A stretch of 64,000 bases of DNA, from contig NZ_JABFHI010000001.1 in NCBI RefSeq assembly GCF_013112225.1, positions 434,001 through 498,000 of the forward strand, written 5' to 3'. The notes under the pieces were generated by a model. It had not been told where the DNA came from. It saw nothing but the letters and a program-made list of their open reading frames with translations, and did no database searches. The position numbers and the translations under genes were made by a program. Shown here piece by piece: positions 8,726 to 21,879 of the stretch; positions within the stretch are counted from its first letter, which is position 1, and every line of letters begins with the position of its first letter. The stretch comes from Vreelandella azerica (GTDB taxonomy: Bacteria; Pseudomonadota; Gammaproteobacteria; Pseudomonadales; Halomonadaceae).

Positions 8726-10403
8726 ATGTCATCAGTTGCTAACGCAACGTCGGATCAATTACCGGCATGGAAAGCATTACAGGATCACGCCGATGCGCTG
8801 AAAAGCGTTCATCTGAAAACGCTGTTTGCCGAGTCATCGACGCGCTTTGATCACTTTGCGCATCAGGCCGCTGGGGTGATGCTGGATCTTTCCAAACAGC
8901 GTTGGCAGGATGAAACGCTGGACAAACTGCTGGCCCTGGCAGAAGAAGCCGAGTTGCCAAGCGCTATCGACGCTCTGTTAAGCGGCCAGCGGGTGAATAC
9001 CAGTGAAGACCGCCCGGCGCTGCATACGGCATTACGCCTGCCCCCGGAGGCAAACCTTGAGGTTGATGGCGAAGACGTAGTGGCAGCGGTGCATGCCAGC
9101 CTTGCGCAGATGGAAACCCTGGTCAGCCGTTTGCACGCAGGCCAGTGGCGGGGAGCCACCGGCAAGCCGATTCGCCATGTGGTCAATCTGGGGGTCGGGG
9201 GTCGGACCTGGGGCCTTTGATGGTCACCCACGCATTGGCCGACTACCGCCCTGACGACGTGCATCCGGTCGAGGTGCATTTTGCTTCCACCATGGATGGC
9301 TCCCAGCTGGCGGATTACCTCAGCCGCCTGAACCCTGAAGTGACGCTGTTTGTGCTGTCATCGAAATCCTTCACCACCATTGATACCTTGTCCAATGCCA
9401 ATACCGCCAAGGATTGGTTGCTGGGGCGTTTGACTCGACATGGCGCTACCCCGATCAGCGCGGAACTGGTGATTCGCCAGCACTTTATCGGCGTTTCCGC
9501 CAGCCCGGAAAAAATGACCGCCTGGGGCATCGCCCCGGCGCATCAGCTGCGTTTCTGGGAATGGGTCGGCGGGCGCTATTCGCTATGGGGCACCATCGGC
9601 CTGCCGATTGCGCTGGTCATCGGCATGGAAAATTTCCGCGCGCTGCTCGCTGGCGCCCATGCCATGGATCGTCACTTCCAGGCGGCGCCCATGGCTGAAA
9701 ACCTGCCCGTACTGCTGGCGTTGGCAGGTATCTGGAACGTCAATTTCCTGGATATCCGCGCCCACTCCATTTTGCCTTATGATGGCCGTCTGGAATATTT
9801 TGCCGCCTACCTGGAACAGCTGGAAATGGAATCCAACGGCAAATCCGTGACTCGCCAGGGCGAGGCGATTGATTACTCAACCTGCCCGGTGCTGTGGGGG
9901 CAGCTAGGCCCCAATGCCCAGCATGCTTTCTATCAGCTGTTGCATCAGGGAATGCAGCCGGTGGAGTGCGATTTTATTGCCCCCTCAAACGCTATGATGA
10001 TGTTGAAGACCCTGAAACCCGTCGCCACCTGCAGACCCAGCACCGGCTGGCGCTGGCCAACTGTTTTGCTCAGTCGCGGCTGTTGATGCTGGGCGATGAT
10101 GCCATTGATGACGATGGCCCGCGCCCGCCGCATAAACGCTATCGCGGCAACCAGCCATCGACCACAGTGCTGCTTGACCAGCTGACCCCGCACACTCTGG
10201 GCGCCTTGATTGCCCTTTATGAGCACAAGGTATTCGTCCAGGCCGTGATCTGGGATATCAATCCCTTTGACCAGTGGGGCGTGGAGCTGGGCAAGCAGAT
10301 TGCCACCGAGACCCAGCAGATCATCGACGGGCAGGCACCCGCTGACCACATGGACGCCTCCACTCGCGGCCTGATCGACGCCTTTTGGGCAGCGGATAAA
10401 TAA
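8726..10403 (+). CDS. pgi: Glucose-6-phosphate isomerase, frameshifted twice in this sequence
   Basis: Pgi interconverts glucose 6-phosphate and fructose 6-phosphate. The reading frame is broken in the G runs at 9190-9201, where one added G restores [20 protein letters not shown]. It is broken again at the C5 run 9980-9984, where one added C restores [19 protein letters not shown]. The rebuilt protein is about 559 residues, slightly longer than E. coli Pgi. It contains the expected [15 protein letters not shown] phosphate-binding loop, [12 protein letters not shown], and near the end [31 protein letters not shown] precedes the ATG. Both lesions look like sequence errors because flanking frames are fully conserved. 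Confidence 0.93.
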
Positions 10404-10433
10404 GTGTCAAGCACGGGCGTCAGACTGCGCCGG

Positions 10434-10464
10434 ATACTGTATCCTATGACCATATATACAGTAT
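10434..10464. promoter_or_regulatory. Palindrome with a LexA-like half site upstream of parE
   Basis: ATACTGTA at 10434-10441 and TACAGTAT at 10457-10464 form a perfect 8-bp inverted repeat. Within it, ATG-N10-CAG at 10446-10461 (spacer ACCATATATA) is one base away from the LexA core CTG-N10-CAG. It lies 119 bp before the parE start in the pgi-parE gap, near AT-rich promoter-like sequence. It may be an operator, but LexA control of topoisomerase IV would be unusual. Confidence 0.35.
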
Positions 10465-10510
10465 TTTGCTTTTCCGCTATGCTGTCTGTTTGATTTTTAG
10501 GCCCATTTGA

Positions 10511-12489
<1,979 letters not shown>

Positions 12490-12495
12490 CCCCAG

Positions 12496-14748
12496 ATGAC
12501 CATGGATATCCAGGTCGCGGAAGGCGATGTTGAACGCATCGCCCTGCGCGATTACACCGAAAAAGCGTACCTCGACTACTCGATGTACGTCATTCTCGAC
12601 CGTGCCCTGCCGAATATCGGCGACGGCATGAAACCTGTGCAGCGGCGGATTATTTACGCCATGCGCGAGCTGGCATTGCATGCCAATGCCAAGTACAAGA
12701 AATCGGCGCGTACTGTGGGCGACGTCCTGGGTAAGTTCCACCCCCACGGTGACAGCGCCTGCTATGAAGCCATGGTGCTGATGGCCCAGCCGTTCAGCTA
12801 TCGCTACCCGCTGGTGGACGGCCAGGGTAACTGGGGTAGCCCCGATGATCCCAAATCCTTTGCGGCCATGCGCTATACCGAGGCCAAGCTTTCAAAGTTT
12901 GCTGAAGTGCTGCTCAGCGAGCTGGGCCAGGGCACCGTGGACTGGGCGCCCAATTTTGACGGCACCATGCAGGAGCCGGTGGTATTGCCCGCGCGTTTGC
13001 CCCACGTGCTGCTCAACGGTGGCAGCGGAATTGCCGTTGGCATGGCCACTGATATTCCGCCGCACAATGTTGGCGAGGTTGTGGATGCCACCTGCCATCT
13101 GCTGCGCCACCCTGAGGCCACCAACACTGACCTGATGGCGTTTGTGCCAGCGCCGGATTTCCCGACCGATGCGGAAATCATCACCCCGCGGGCAGATCTG
13201 CGTAAGCTTTATGAAGCCGGGCGTGGTTCGGTCAAGCTACGCGCGTGCTTTGAGCGTGAGGGCGCCAATATCGTGATCACTGCGCTGCCCTGTCAGGTCA
13301 GTGGGGCCAAGGTGCTGGAACAGATAGCTGCCCAGATGCAGGCCAAGAAACTGCCCATGGTGGCGGATCTGCGCGATGAATCCACCCATGAAGCGCCGAC
13401 GCGCCTAGTGATTGAGCCGCGTTCTAATCGCGTGGATGTGGATGTATTGATGGCCCACCTGTTTGCCACCACGGATCTGGAAAAGAGCGTGCGGGTCAAT
13501 ATGAACGTGATCGGCCTGGACGGCCGCCCGCGGGTCATGCCGCTGGCGGATATGCTTGGCGAATGGCTGCGCTTTCGGCGTACTACCGTGCGCCGCAGGC
13601 TGGAGCATCGGCTGGGCAAGGTAGAAGATCGCCTGCATATTCTAGAAGGCCTGCTGACCGCCTATCTTGATCTGGATGAAGTGATTCGCATCATTCGCGA
13701 AGAGGATGAACCAAAAGCGGCGCTGATTGCGACCTTTGGCCTTTCTGAACGCCAGGCAGAAGCCATTCTGGAGCTGCGCCTGCGCCACTTGGCCAAACTG
13801 GAAGAAATGAAAATCCGCGGCGAACAGGAGGCGTTGGAGAAAGAGCGCAAACAGCTGCAAGGCCTGTTAGGCAGTGATACCAAGCTGACCAACCTGATCG
13901 AGAAAGAGATTCGCGCCGCCGGTAAAGAGCACGCCGATGAGCGCCGCTCGCCGCTGGTTGAGCGTAGCGAAGCTCGAGCGCTGTCGGAAGTGGAGCTGCT
14001 TGGGGCTGATCCGATCACCGTCGTGGTCTCGGAAAAGGGCTGGATTCGCGCCGCCAAGGGCCATGATATCGACCCGGAAGGCCTTTCCTATAAAGCGGGC
14101 GACCGCTTCCTGCTGGCGGCCAGGGGCAAGACCAACCATCCTCTGGTCATGCTGGATGATACCGGGCGTGCCTATACATTGAGTGCCCATAACCTGCCCA
14201 GCGCCCGCGGTCAGGGCGAGCCGATCACGGGGCGGGCCAACGTCGCCGCCGGGGCACAGATGGCGGGTATCCTGCTGGCTGCACCAGAAAGCCGTTTTCT
14301 GCTCGCCAGTGACGGTGGCTACGGGTTTATTGCCCGTCTAGGTGAGCTGACCGGCAAGAACAAGGCAGGCAAAAGTGTGTTGACCCTTCCCAAGGGCTGT
14401 AGCGTCATGCCACCGGTGGCGATTCCCGAGGGTGAATCCCTGTGGGTGGCAACAGTGTCCAACGAAGGGCGCCTGCTGGTCTTCCCGCTGGATCAGCTGC
14501 CGGAAATGGCTAAGGGCAAGGGCAACAAGATGCTGGATATTCCTGGCCCACGAGCAGCGCGACGGGAAGAATTCATGCGCGATATCGCCGTGCTGGCCGA
14601 GGGGGATGCCTTGGTGCTGCATGCTGGTAAGCGTAAACTGACCCTCAAGTCAGATGATCTGGCCTATTATCGGGGTGAACGTGGCCGTCGGGGCAACAAG
14701 TTGCCACGCGGTTTCCAGAAAGTTGAGCGGCTTGAGGCAGGGGAATAA
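12496..14748 (+). CDS. parC: DNA topoisomerase IV subunit A
   Basis: The DNA-cleaving subunit, 750 residues, intact. The active-site tyrosine is Y127 in [11 protein letters not shown]. The quinolone-resistance region reads [12 protein letters not shown], with the wild-type Ser (87) and Glu (91) at the two usual mutation sites, so no target-site resistance is evident. The C-terminal part has the degenerate beta-pinwheel expected of ParC rather than GyrA: the GyrA box is not recognisable. It starts 6 bp after parE and ends 3 bp before serB, suggesting a three-gene transcript. Confidence 0.96.
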   Translation: MTMDIQVAEGDVERIALRDYTEKAYLDYSMYVILDRALPNIGDGMKPVQRRIIYAMRELALHANAKYKKSARTVGDVLGKFHPHGDSACYEAMVLMAQPFSYRYPLVDGQGNWGSPDDPKSFAAMRYTEAKLSKFAEVLLSELGQGTVDWAPNFDGTMQEPVVLPARLPHVLLNGGSGIAVGMATDIPPHNVGEVVDATCHLLRHPEATNTDLMAFVPAPDFPTDAEIITPRADLRKLYEAGRGSVKLRACFEREGANIVITALPCQVSGAKVLEQIAAQMQAKKLPMVADLRDESTHEAPTRLVIEPRSNRVDVDVLMAHLFATTDLEKSVRVNMNVIGLDGRPRVMPLADMLGEWLRFRRTTVRRRLEHRLGKVEDRLHILEGLLTAYLDLDEVIRIIREEDEPKAALIATFGLSERQAEAILELRLRHLAKLEEMKIRGEQEALEKERKQLQGLLGSDTKLTNLIEKEIRAAGKEHADERRSPLVERSEARALSEVELLGADPITVVVSEKGWIRAAKGHDIDPEGLSYKAGDRFLLAARGKTNHPLVMLDDTGRAYTLSAHNLPSARGQGEPITGRANVAAGAQMAGILLAAPESRFLLASDGGYGFIARLGELTGKNKAGKSVLTLPKGCSVMPPVAIPEGESLWVATVSNEGRLLVFPLDQLPEMAKGKGNKMLDIPGPRAARREEFMRDIAVLAEGDALVLHAGKRKLTLKSDDLAYYRGERGRRGNKLPRGFQKVERLEAGE

Positions 14749-14751
14749 ATC

Positions 14752-15954
14752 ATGAAACGCTGTTTGATTCGTGCGACCGGCAGGGCGCGACCGGACCAGC
14801 TCGCCGGGCTTGGCAAGGCATTGGCAAAAACTGGGGCACGTCTTTTGGATATCAACCAGAGCGTGACCTTTGGGATGCTCTCGCTGGAGGCACTGGTGGC
14901 GCTGGAGCATGACAGCGCGCTGGAAGCCATGCTCAGCGAAGCAGGCGATAGCCTGGGGCTGGATATTCAGGCCATTGCCGTGAGTGCGGATGATTACCAC
15001 CGCTGGAGCCTGGAAGCCAGCCAGCCGCGTTTGATACTGACCCTGCTGGCGCCGCGTCTGCCTGCCGGCATTCTGGCGGAAGTGGGTGGCTTGACGGCGG
15101 AGTTTGGTCTGCACGTTGAGCTGGTACACCGGCTTTCCGGGCGCGAGCCGCTGGATGGCGAATCGCCTGGTAATGGTGCCTGCGTTGAGTGCTGGTTAAG
15201 AGGCGATGACGTCAACCTGGCCGCACTACATGAAAAAGCCCTGGCACTCGGCGCCCAACACGGCGTGGACATTGCCATTCAGGAAGACAGTATCTGGCGC
15301 CGTCATCGTCGCCTGGTGTGTTTTGATATGGATTCAACCCTGATCAAGGCTGAAGTGATTGATGAACTTGCCCGTCGTCACGGGGTAGGCGATGAAGTGG
15401 CCGCGGTGACCGAGCAGGCAATGCGCGGCGAGCTGGACTTCAAACAGAGCTTTCGCGCGCGGATGAGCAAGCTTGAAGGGCTGGATGAAGCGGTGCTGGC
15501 GGAAATTGCTGAAGAGCTGCCGCTAATGGATGGCGTGGAGCCTTTGATGGCCAACCTCAAACGGCTGGGCTATCGCACGGCGATTATCTCCGGTGGCTTC
15601 ACCTACTTTGCTCGTCATCTACAGGAGAAGCTTGGCTTTGATGAAATTCATGCCAACGAACTGGTGATTGAGAACGGCAAGGTGACTGGGGAGGTTCAGG
15701 AGCCGATCGTGGATGCTGAACGCAAGGCGGAGCTGCTTGAGGCCATTGCCCTACGTGAAGGTTGGATGCTTGAGCAGACCATTGCGGTTGGTGACGGTGC
15801 CAATGACTTGAAAATGCTCGGTAAAGCCGGACTGGGGATTGCCTATCGTGCTAAGCCGCTGGTGCGCGCTCAGGCGCGTCAGGCGATTTCTACCCTGGGG
15901 CTGGATGCGGTGCTCTATCTGATTGGCTATCGCCATAGCGACCTGCTTGACTAG
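14752..15954 (+). CDS. serB: Phosphoserine phosphatase SerB
   Basis: Last step of L-serine synthesis, hydrolysing O-phosphoserine. The first 180 residues form ACT-like regulatory domains (long form, 400 residues, as in Pseudomonas). The HAD phosphatase follows, with motif I DMDST at 192-196 (Asp192 nucleophile, Asp194 acid/base), motif II in IISGGFTYF and motif III in AVGDGANDLKML. The ATG at 14752 is 3 bp after the parC stop, with GGCAGGGGA upstream. The linkage to parC-parE is tight enough for co-transcription. Confidence 0.94.
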   Translation: MKRCLIRATGRARPDQLAGLGKALAKTGARLLDINQSVTFGMLSLEALVALEHDSALEAMLSEAGDSLGLDIQAIAVSADDYHRWSLEASQPRLILTLLAPRLPAGILAEVGGLTAEFGLHVELVHRLSGREPLDGESPGNGACVECWLRGDDVNLAALHEKALALGAQHGVDIAIQEDSIWRRHRRLVCFDMDSTLIKAEVIDELARRHGVGDEVAAVTEQAMRGELDFKQSFRARMSKLEGLDEAVLAEIAEELPLMDGVEPLMANLKRLGYRTAIISGGFTYFARHLQEKLGFDEIHANELVIENGKVTGEVQEPIVDAERKAELLEAIALREGWMLEQTIAVGDGANDLKMLGKAGLGIAYRAKPLVRAQARQAISTLGLDAVLYLIGYRHSDLLD

Positions 15955-15985
15955 TCGCTAGAGTCACTTGAAGTCAGTACACAAG

Positions 15986-16003
15986 GGGGCGCTGATGCGC
16001 CCC
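15986..16003. terminator. Short hairpin between serB and mnhG
   Basis: GGGGCGC-TGAT-GCGCCCC forms a perfect 7-bp stem, midway between the convergent stops of serB and mnhG. The T tract is poor (GTTGG). It is a plausible but weak terminator for either strand. Confidence 0.45.
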
Positions 16004-16036
16004 GTTGGCGTTGTGGTGGAAGGCAGGCCGTGCCGC

Positions 16037-16423
16037 TTAACCGTGACCCTTGTCCGGGTGAGGGACAGGACGTTCACCGACTTCTTCAGGACGAAGTTCG
16101 ACGGGCTTGCCTTCGGTCACATCAATCCGCCGGAGCTGCAGATGCAGGCCCGTTTTGGCCAGCAGGTGGGCACTGACCGGTGCGGTAATAAACAGGAACA
16201 GCGTAATCAGTATTTCCTGAATATCCGGTGACCCTTCGTAGCCCCAGAAATACAGCATGGAAGCAACCAGCATGAAACCAATGCCCAGGGTAGTGGCCTT
16301 GGTAGGGCCGTGCAGGCGCATATAGAAATCTTTCAGGTGCGCCATACCCAGCGAGCCGATAAACAGAAACACTCCGCCAGCAATCAATAACAGCGACGCC
16401 AACGCTTCAACAATCCAGGCCAT
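16037..16423 (-). CDS. mnhG: Mrp Na+/H+ antiporter subunit G
   Basis: Last gene of the Mrp operon. The 128-residue protein has three membrane segments in its first 90 residues. The conserved family stretch LKDFYMRLHGPTKATTLGIG is present, and a hydrophilic tail follows. MrpG is a small essential subunit of the hetero-oligomeric antiporter in the inner membrane, with no catalytic role known. It lies 15 bp after mnhF. The charged C-terminal tail (ELRPEEVGERPVPHPDKGHG) is longer than in many homologues. Confidence 0.9.
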   Translation of the reverse strand: MAWIVEALASLLLIAGGVFLFIGSLGMAHLKDFYMRLHGPTKATTLGIGFMLVASMLYFWGYEGSPDIQEILITLFLFITAPVSAHLLAKTGLHLQLRRIDVTEGKPVELRPEEVGERPVPHPDKGHG

Positions 16424-16438
16424 GGGAACTCCTGTGGT

Positions 16439-16708
16439 CTATTCGATGATGTCGCCGCGCAGAATGTACTTGCACACAGCGACGGTACTGATAAAGCCCA
16501 GCATGGCAATCAAGAGGGCAGATTCAAAGTAGGTCTTGGTGTTCAGCCATAGACCCAGTAACACAATCAGCGCGATTGAATTGATGTACATGGTGTCCAG
16601 TGCGAGCACCCGGTCAGGTAGATCCGGCCCTACCGCAAGGCGGTAAAGGTTAAGGATCAGCGCCGTGCTGACCAGCGTCAGGGTGATGTAAAGGGCAAGG
16701 GTCAGCAT
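16439..16708 (-). CDS. mnhF: Mrp Na+/H+ antiporter subunit F
   Basis: This 89-residue protein has three predicted transmembrane helices. It carries the conserved MrpF motif VGPDLPDRVLALDTMYINSI between helices 1 and 2. MrpF is a small subunit required for assembly of the Mrp complex, which exchanges cytoplasmic Na+ for external protons. Its start overlaps the end of mnhE by 7 bp, so translation is probably coupled. Confidence 0.92.
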   Translation of the reverse strand: MLTLALYITLTLVSTALILNLYRLAVGPDLPDRVLALDTMYINSIALIVLLGLWLNTKTYFESALLIAMLGFISTVAVCKYILRGDIIE

Positions 16709-17199
16709 TCGTAAATCTCCTTGAGCGGCTGTTCGTAACGCTTGCGGATCTGCTCAATCAGGGCTTCCTCGTCGTCCACATCCAGCGCATGGATCAGCAG
16801 CGACTTGCCATCCATGCGCAGGTTGGCAGAAACCGTACCGGGTGTCAGGCTGATCGTGCTGGCCAGCAGGGTAATGGTAAAACGCTCCTCCAGCATCAGG
16901 GGATACTCGATGAAGTGAGGGCGTAGTTTGCGCCAAGGGTTGGAAATCAGATAGGCCACTTCAAAGTTGGCGATAACGATGTCCTTCAGAACACGCAGAG
17001 CAAAGCGCAGCAGCTTGAGAGGCCTGCCGATACGCGGTTCGGCATCCCAGAAGCGGTAAGTGGCCAGCGGAATGGCAACGGCCAGGGCGCTACCCAGCAC
17101 AATCTGGCCAAAAGCAACGCTACGCACCAGCAGCAGCCAGACCAGCAGCAACAGGATGGACAGCACCGGCGTGGGTAACCAGGAGCGTGGCTTGATCAT
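16702..17199 (-). CDS. mnhE: Mrp Na+/H+ antiporter subunit E
   Basis: This 165-residue MrpE protein has two N-terminal membrane helices. The cytoplasmic part contains the family signature TLLASTISLTPGTVSANL and a following LLIHALDVDDEEAL segment. It is a structural subunit of the antiporter. It overlaps mnhD upstream by 4 bp and mnhF downstream by 7 bp, the compact spacing typical of mrp operons. Confidence 0.93.
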   Translation of the reverse strand: MIKPRSWLPTPVLSILLLLVWLLLVRSVAFGQIVLGSALAVAIPLATYRFWDAEPRIGRPLKLLRFALRVLKDIVIANFEVAYLISNPWRKLRPHFIEYPLMLEERFTITLLASTISLTPGTVSANLRMDGKSLLIHALDVDDEEALIEQIRKRYEQPLKEIYEC

Positions 17200-18707
17200 G
17201 AGTTATCTCCTGCGTCAGGCATCAGCGCTTCAATCAGCGGCAGAGGATTGGCAAGCTGTTCAGCAGCGGCTGCGGTGTAATGGCTGACCGGGCCGGCAAA
17301 GATCACCAGCAGCGGTGCGGCACTGAGTAGCCATATGACCCCAAACCATTGCTCACGAGGGAGTTTCTTGCCAGTGGCGGTGCCGCGCTGGCTGCGCCAG
17401 AAAAGCGTCGAGCCCGCGCGTGACAGGGCAATCAGCGAACTCAGCCCGGCCAATAGCAACAGTGGCCACAGCCATAGCCGCTGCATGCCTTCTGCTGCGT
17501 TGAGCATCAGCGCCTTGCCAAGCGCGCCGGAAAGAGGCGGCAGGCCCGCCACGGCAATAGCACCGATGAAAAACGCCAGTGCCAGCCATTGGCCCTGAAC
17601 CAGCGGGCGGCCCTTGACCAGACGGGTGCCAGGCTTGCCGCGCTGGGCACCAATCATATCGGCCAACAGGAAGAGCCCGCCGGTCACCAAAGTGGTATGA
17701 ATCAGGTAATACAAGAGTGCAGATACCGCTTCGGGCGTACGCATGCCGATACCCGCCAGCAGGGTGCCAACCGAGACCAGTACCAGATAGGCAACCAGCA
17801 GGCGCAGATCCTTGGCGGCCAGCACGCTCACTCCAGCAATCGCCAGGGTGGCCAGCGCGAACCACCACACCCAGGGTTGCTCCAGAGCGGTCAGGCTACC
17901 GGCCTGATCGCCGAAAATCAGGCTGTAGACTCGTAGAATGGCGTAAATACCCACCTTGGTCATGATCGCAAACAGGGCCGCCACTGGGGCAGGCGCGTTC
18001 GCATAGGCACGCGGCAGCCAGAAATACAGCGGCAGAATGGCGGCTTTCAGGCCAAATACCACCAGCAGGATCAAGGCGCCTGCCGTTACCAGGCCTTCCC
18101 GCTCGGGAGGAAGTTCCGCCAGGCGTTGGGCCATATCTGCCATATTCAGCGTGCCGGTTGCGCCGTATAGAACGCCAACGCCAATCAGGAACAGCGATGA
18201 ACCGGCCAGGTTAAGCACCACATAATGAACGCTGGCCTGAATACGCGCCTTGCCGCCGCCGTGAAGCAGCAGAGCATAGGAGGCCAGCAGCAGGACTTCA
18301 AAAAACACAAAGAGGTTGAACAGATCGCCGGTCAGAAAAGCACCGTTGATACCCATTAGCTGCCACTGGAAAAGGCCATGGAAATTGCTGCCTTTTTCAT
18401 CATCGCCGGCGCAGGCATAGACGACTGCGCCGACCGCCAGCACAGAAGTCAGCAGCACCATCATCGCTGACAGGCGATCCAGCACCAGGGCAATCCCGAA
18501 GGGAGGCTGCCAGTCGCCCAGCGCATAATAGGTAATCTCACCGCTGGCGGCCTGATTGACCAAGCCAATCGAGACCAGCAGCAATAAGGCGGTAGAGACA
18601 ATGCTGACAATCCGCTTGTAGCGGACGATCCCCTGACGTTGATAGAGCAGCAGAATACCGGCAATCAAGGGAAGAACGACGGGTAGAACAATCAAATGTT
18701 GAGTCAT
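17196..18707 (-). CDS. mnhD: Mrp Na+/H+ antiporter subunit D
   Basis: This 503-residue membrane protein is homologous to the proton-pumping subunits NuoM/NuoN of complex I, with about 14 helices. It retains the proton_antipo_M core, including FFEVLLLASYALLLHGG with the conserved glutamate, and LKAAILPLYFWLPRAYANAP with the conserved lysine. MrpD forms one of the ion-translocation pathways with MrpA. The gene overlaps mnhC and mnhE by 4 bp each. Confidence 0.94.
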   Translation of the reverse strand: MTQHLIVLPVVLPLIAGILLLYQRQGIVRYKRIVSIVSTALLLLVSIGLVNQAASGEITYYALGDWQPPFGIALVLDRLSAMMVLLTSVLAVGAVVYACAGDDEKGSNFHGLFQWQLMGINGAFLTGDLFNLFVFFEVLLLASYALLLHGGGKARIQASVHYVVLNLAGSSLFLIGVGVLYGATGTLNMADMAQRLAELPPEREGLVTAGALILLVVFGLKAAILPLYFWLPRAYANAPAPVAALFAIMTKVGIYAILRVYSLIFGDQAGSLTALEQPWVWWFALATLAIAGVSVLAAKDLRLLVAYLVLVSVGTLLAGIGMRTPEAVSALLYYLIHTTLVTGGLFLLADMIGAQRGKPGTRLVKGRPLVQGQWLALAFFIGAIAVAGLPPLSGALGKALMLNAAEGMQRLWLWPLLLLAGLSSLIALSRAGSTLFWRSQRGTATGKKLPREQWFGVIWLLSAAPLLVIFAGPVSHYTAAAAEQLANPLPLIEALMPDAGDNS

Positions 18708-19039
18708 TCGCGGTCTTCCTTTTTACCGTCTACATGGTCGTTACCCGCTTCACTGCGCGCGCGCATGGCCAGGATGACCACAAAGGCTGTCATGGCAAAA
18801 CCGATCACAATGGCCGTCAGCACCAAAGCCTGTGGCAAGGGGTCGGCAATCGCGCCCTGTTGCTGATTGACCAGGGCTGCGCCGTCAGTGGTCAAGCCGC
18901 CCATGGAAAACAGGAACAGGTTGACCGCGTAGGATAATAGCGTCAGGCCGACGACCACCGGGAAGGTGCGTCCACGCAGGGTAAGATAGAGGCCGCAGGC
19001 AGTCAGCACCCCGGTTGTAATGGCATACAGCAGTTCCAT
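18704..19039 (-). CDS. mnhC: Mrp Na+/H+ antiporter subunit C
   Basis: MrpC is a NuoK homologue with three helices. The 111-residue protein contains the signature GLTLLSYAVNLFLFSMG and the third-helix segment ALVLTAIVIGFAMTAFVVILA. It bridges the large A and D subunits. The C-terminal tail is charged. Its start overlaps the stop of the upstream A-B fusion gene by one base. Confidence 0.94.
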   Translation of the reverse strand: MELLYAITTGVLTACGLYLTLRGRTFPVVVGLTLLSYAVNLFLFSMGGLTTDGAALVNQQQGAIADPLPQALVLTAIVIGFAMTAFVVILAMRARSEAGNDHVDGKKEDRE

Positions 19040-21879
19040 TAACGAGTCTCCTTGTCGGGCGAAGAGGCTTCAGGCTCGGTTTCTGAGGGTTCAAGCGTTG
19101 GGCGGTGGGCCGTGGTGACCTTGCCCAGGTTGGCCAGGATCATCAGGGTCGCGCCGACAACGGCCAGGTAAACACCCAGATCAAACAGCATGGCCGACGC
19201 CAGTTCGAACGTGCCCACCAGGGGCAGGGTGAAGTAGGCAAAGGTCGATGTCAGGAACGGATAGCCGAACACCCAACTGCCCAGGCCGGTAAGGGTAGCA
19301 ATCGCAACGCCTGCGATGGCCACCGGCTGGAAGGGAAAGTCCAGCCTCTCCTGAGCCCATTCCACGCCGCGCGCCATATACACCAGGATCAGAGCGACCG
19401 CTGTCACTAGCCCAGCAATAAAGCCCCCGCCTGGCATGTTATGGCCGCGCAGGAAAATAAACGCAGATACCAGCAGTGCCAGTGGCAGCAGGGCCATTGA
19501 AATCGACGTCAGGATGGCCGGGTAGCGGTCCGGCGACCAGACGCGGCCTTCACCGTCACTATGAGGCAGGAACAGGCGCAAGCGGTTGAGCAGTTTGAAG
19601 ATCGCAAGTCCGGCGAGTGCCAGTACAGTAATTTCACCGAGGGTATCAAAGCCACGGAAGTCGACAAGGATCACATTGACGACGTTATAGCCCCCGCCGC
19701 CGGGTTTGCTGTTGGCCAGGAAGTAATCAGAAATCGACGACGTATCCGTGGTCAGCACTGCATAATTGAGGCTGGCAATCACCAGCCCCAGCGCCGAGGC
19801 CAGCAGGATATCGCGCACATTGCGCAGCGGGCTGGATTCTCGAGGCGTTTGCTGGGGTAGGAAGAACAGTGCCAGCATCAGCAGGATCATGGTCACCACT
19901 TCCACTGAGAGCTGGGTCAAGGCCAGATCCGGGGCAGAGAAACGTGCAAAGGTCAGCGCGACGAACAGGCCAACAACGGAGAGCATCAACAGTGAAATCA
20001 GGCGATAGCGGTGGGTCGCTGCGGTGGCGATACCCCCAAATATCAGCATGGCCGCGCCGAGCAGGACAATGGCGTCGACAGGTTGGTTACCCAGCTTTCC
20101 GGTAAGCGGGGCAATCGGCGCCAGCCCGATCACACCCATGACCAGCGCGGATAACAGTAATAGCCCCATGTAGCGCTGTAGTGAGTGGCCCTCAATCTTG
20201 TTGATCAGCCAGTCTGCTTTCTGGTTCATATTAATAATAGTACGTTCGAATACCCGGCGGGCATCCACGCTGGCAAATGGCTGAGTCAGCTGGCGCAGGT
20301 CAGGGTGGCGCCAGTACATCAGGATGCCAAACGCCAGAGCGGCAAGGCTCATCAGCAGTGGCAGGTTAAAGCCATGCCAGATAGACAGATGAAATTCCAG
20401 AGGCTCGCCCAATACAGCCTGAGCGGCCAGTGATAAAACCCCAGACGCCATCAGCCCGGGCAACAGGCCGACCACGACACAAAGCCCGACCAGGATTTCA
20501 ACTGGCAAGCGCATCAGGTGAGGGGGTTCATGGGGCGATTTAGGCGGTGTTTTCCGGGCTGGCTTAAAGAAGACGGCATGCACCAGACGCAGCGAGTAAG
20601 CCACCGAAAGAATCCCACCCAGGGTGGCCAATACAGGCAGCAGCCAGCTCAGGCCGCCCAGCACCGGGGTGGCGAGGGTCTCGGTAAAAAACATTTCCTT
20701 GGAGATAAAGCCGTTGAATAAGGGAACCCCCGCCATGGCAGCCGCGGCCAGCGTGGTCAGCAGAGCGGTGACTGGCATGGTTTTTTTCAACCCGCCCAGC
20801 ATTTTCAGCTCGCGGGTGCCGGTTTCATGGTCAATAATACCCGCGCTCATGAACAGGGCTGCCTTGAAAGTGGCATGGTTGAGAATATGGAAAAGGGCGG
20901 CGAGTACTGCCATAGGGCTGCCAATGCCGAGCAGAACGGTGATCAGACCCAGGTGGCTGACGGTTGAAAAGGCCAGAATACCTTTAAGGTCGGTTTTGAA
21001 CAGCGCAAACCAGGCGCCGTATAACAGCGTAATGGTGCCGGTCAGCGAGACAATCACCGACCACAGTTCACTGCCGGCAATGGCGGGATGCAGGCGCGCC
21101 ATCAGGAAAATACCTGCCTTGACCATGGTGGCCGAGTGCAGGTAAGCGGAAACCGGCGTAGGCGCTGCCATGGCATGGGGTAACCAGAACTGGAACGGGA
21201 ACTGGGCGGACTTGGTGAAGGCACCGAGCAGCACCAGCACCAGCATCAAGGGATAGCGTGGATCGGCAAGGATGACATCCTGGCTTGCCAGCACCACATT
21301 CATATCGAAGCTGCCAACCATATCGCCCAGCAGCAACAGCCCAGCCAGCAAGGCAAGGCCGCCAGCGCCGGTGACGGTCAGCGCCATACGTGCGCCTTTG
21401 CGGGCATCGCTCTGGTGAGACCAGTAGCCAATCAGCAGGAAAGACGAAATACTGGTCAATTCCCAGAATAACCACAGTAGAATGAGGTTGTCCGACATGG
21501 CAATGCCAACCATGGACGCCATAAACAGCATCAGATAGGCATAAAAGCGGTCGAACGGCTCTTCAGGACTGAGGTAAAAATGCGCGTAAAGCAGAATCAA
21601 CAGGCCAATGCCGAGAATCAGCAGATTAAACAGCAGTGTCAGGCCGTCCAGGCGCAGCGCCAGGTCCAGACCCAGTTCCGGCATCCAGCCGACTGAAAAA
21701 CGCAGCGTTTCGCCGTCAAGCAGCGCAGGCACCTGGCTGAAGGTAAGCAGCAGGGCGAGGGCAGGGGCAATGGCCGTGATCCGTGTGCTCAGAACACGAT
21801 CCCGCTGGCCCAGCAATGCGGGTACCACAACACCCAGCAAAGGCAGTAAAGCTATCCACAGCAGTATCATGGGGGTCAT
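19039..21879 (-). CDS. mnhA: Mrp Na+/H+ antiporter subunit A fused to subunit B
   Basis: This 946-residue protein is the first gene of the operon. The N-terminal NuoL-like proton_antipo core covers about residues 1-500, including [21 protein letters not shown] and [21 protein letters not shown] linker and a DUF4040-type segment follow. From about residue 775 the sequence is an MrpB domain ([40 protein letters not shown]). Fusion of A and B marks the six-gene (group 2) Mrp operons common in gammaproteobacteria. No frameshift is present despite its length. It is divergent from the channel gene at 22048, with 168 bp between them. Confidence 0.95.
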   Translation of the reverse strand: MTPMILLWIALLPLLGVVVPALLGQRDRVLSTRITAIAPALALLLTFSQVPALLDGETLRFSVGWMPELGLDLALRLDGLTLLFNLLILGIGLLILLYAHFYLSPEEPFDRFYAYLMLFMASMVGIAMSDNLILLWLFWELTSISSFLLIGYWSHQSDARKGARMALTVTGAGGLALLAGLLLLGDMVGSFDMNVVLASQDVILADPRYPLMLVLVLLGAFTKSAQFPFQFWLPHAMAAPTPVSAYLHSATMVKAGIFLMARLHPAIAGSELWSVIVSLTGTITLLYGAWFALFKTDLKGILAFSTVSHLGLITVLLGIGSPMAVLAALFHILNHATFKAALFMSAGIIDHETGTRELKMLGGLKKTMPVTALLTTLAAAAMAGVPLFNGFISKEMFFTETLATPVLGGLSWLLPVLATLGGILSVAYSLRLVHAVFFKPARKTPPKSPHEPPHLMRLPVEILVGLCVVVGLLPGLMASGVLSLAAQAVLGEPLEFHLSIWHGFNLPLLMSLAALAFGILMYWRHPDLRQLTQPFASVDARRVFERTIINMNQKADWLINKIEGHSLQRYMGLLLLSALVMGVIGLAPIAPLTGKLGNQPVDAIVLLGAAMLIFGGIATAATHRYRLISLLMLSVVGLFVALTFARFSAPDLALTQLSVEVVTMILLMLALFFLPQQTPRESSPLRNVRDILLASALGLVIASLNYAVLTTDTSSISDYFLANSKPGGGGYNVVNVILVDFRGFDTLGEITVLALAGLAIFKLLNRLRLFLPHSDGEGRVWSPDRYPAILTSISMALLPLALLVSAFIFLRGHNMPGGGFIAGLVTAVALILVYMARGVEWAQERLDFPFQPVAIAGVAIATLTGLGSWVFGYPFLTSTFAYFTLPLVGTFELASAMLFDLGVYLAVVGATLMILANLGKVTTAHRPTLEPSETEPEASSPDKETR

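Noticed and set aside
8726..10403. pgi as a pseudogene, and likewise mreB, gatA and htpG
   Set aside because: Each lesion is a single missing base in a short homopolymer, and all catalytic regions are conserved; decay of so many essential genes in one window is not credible.
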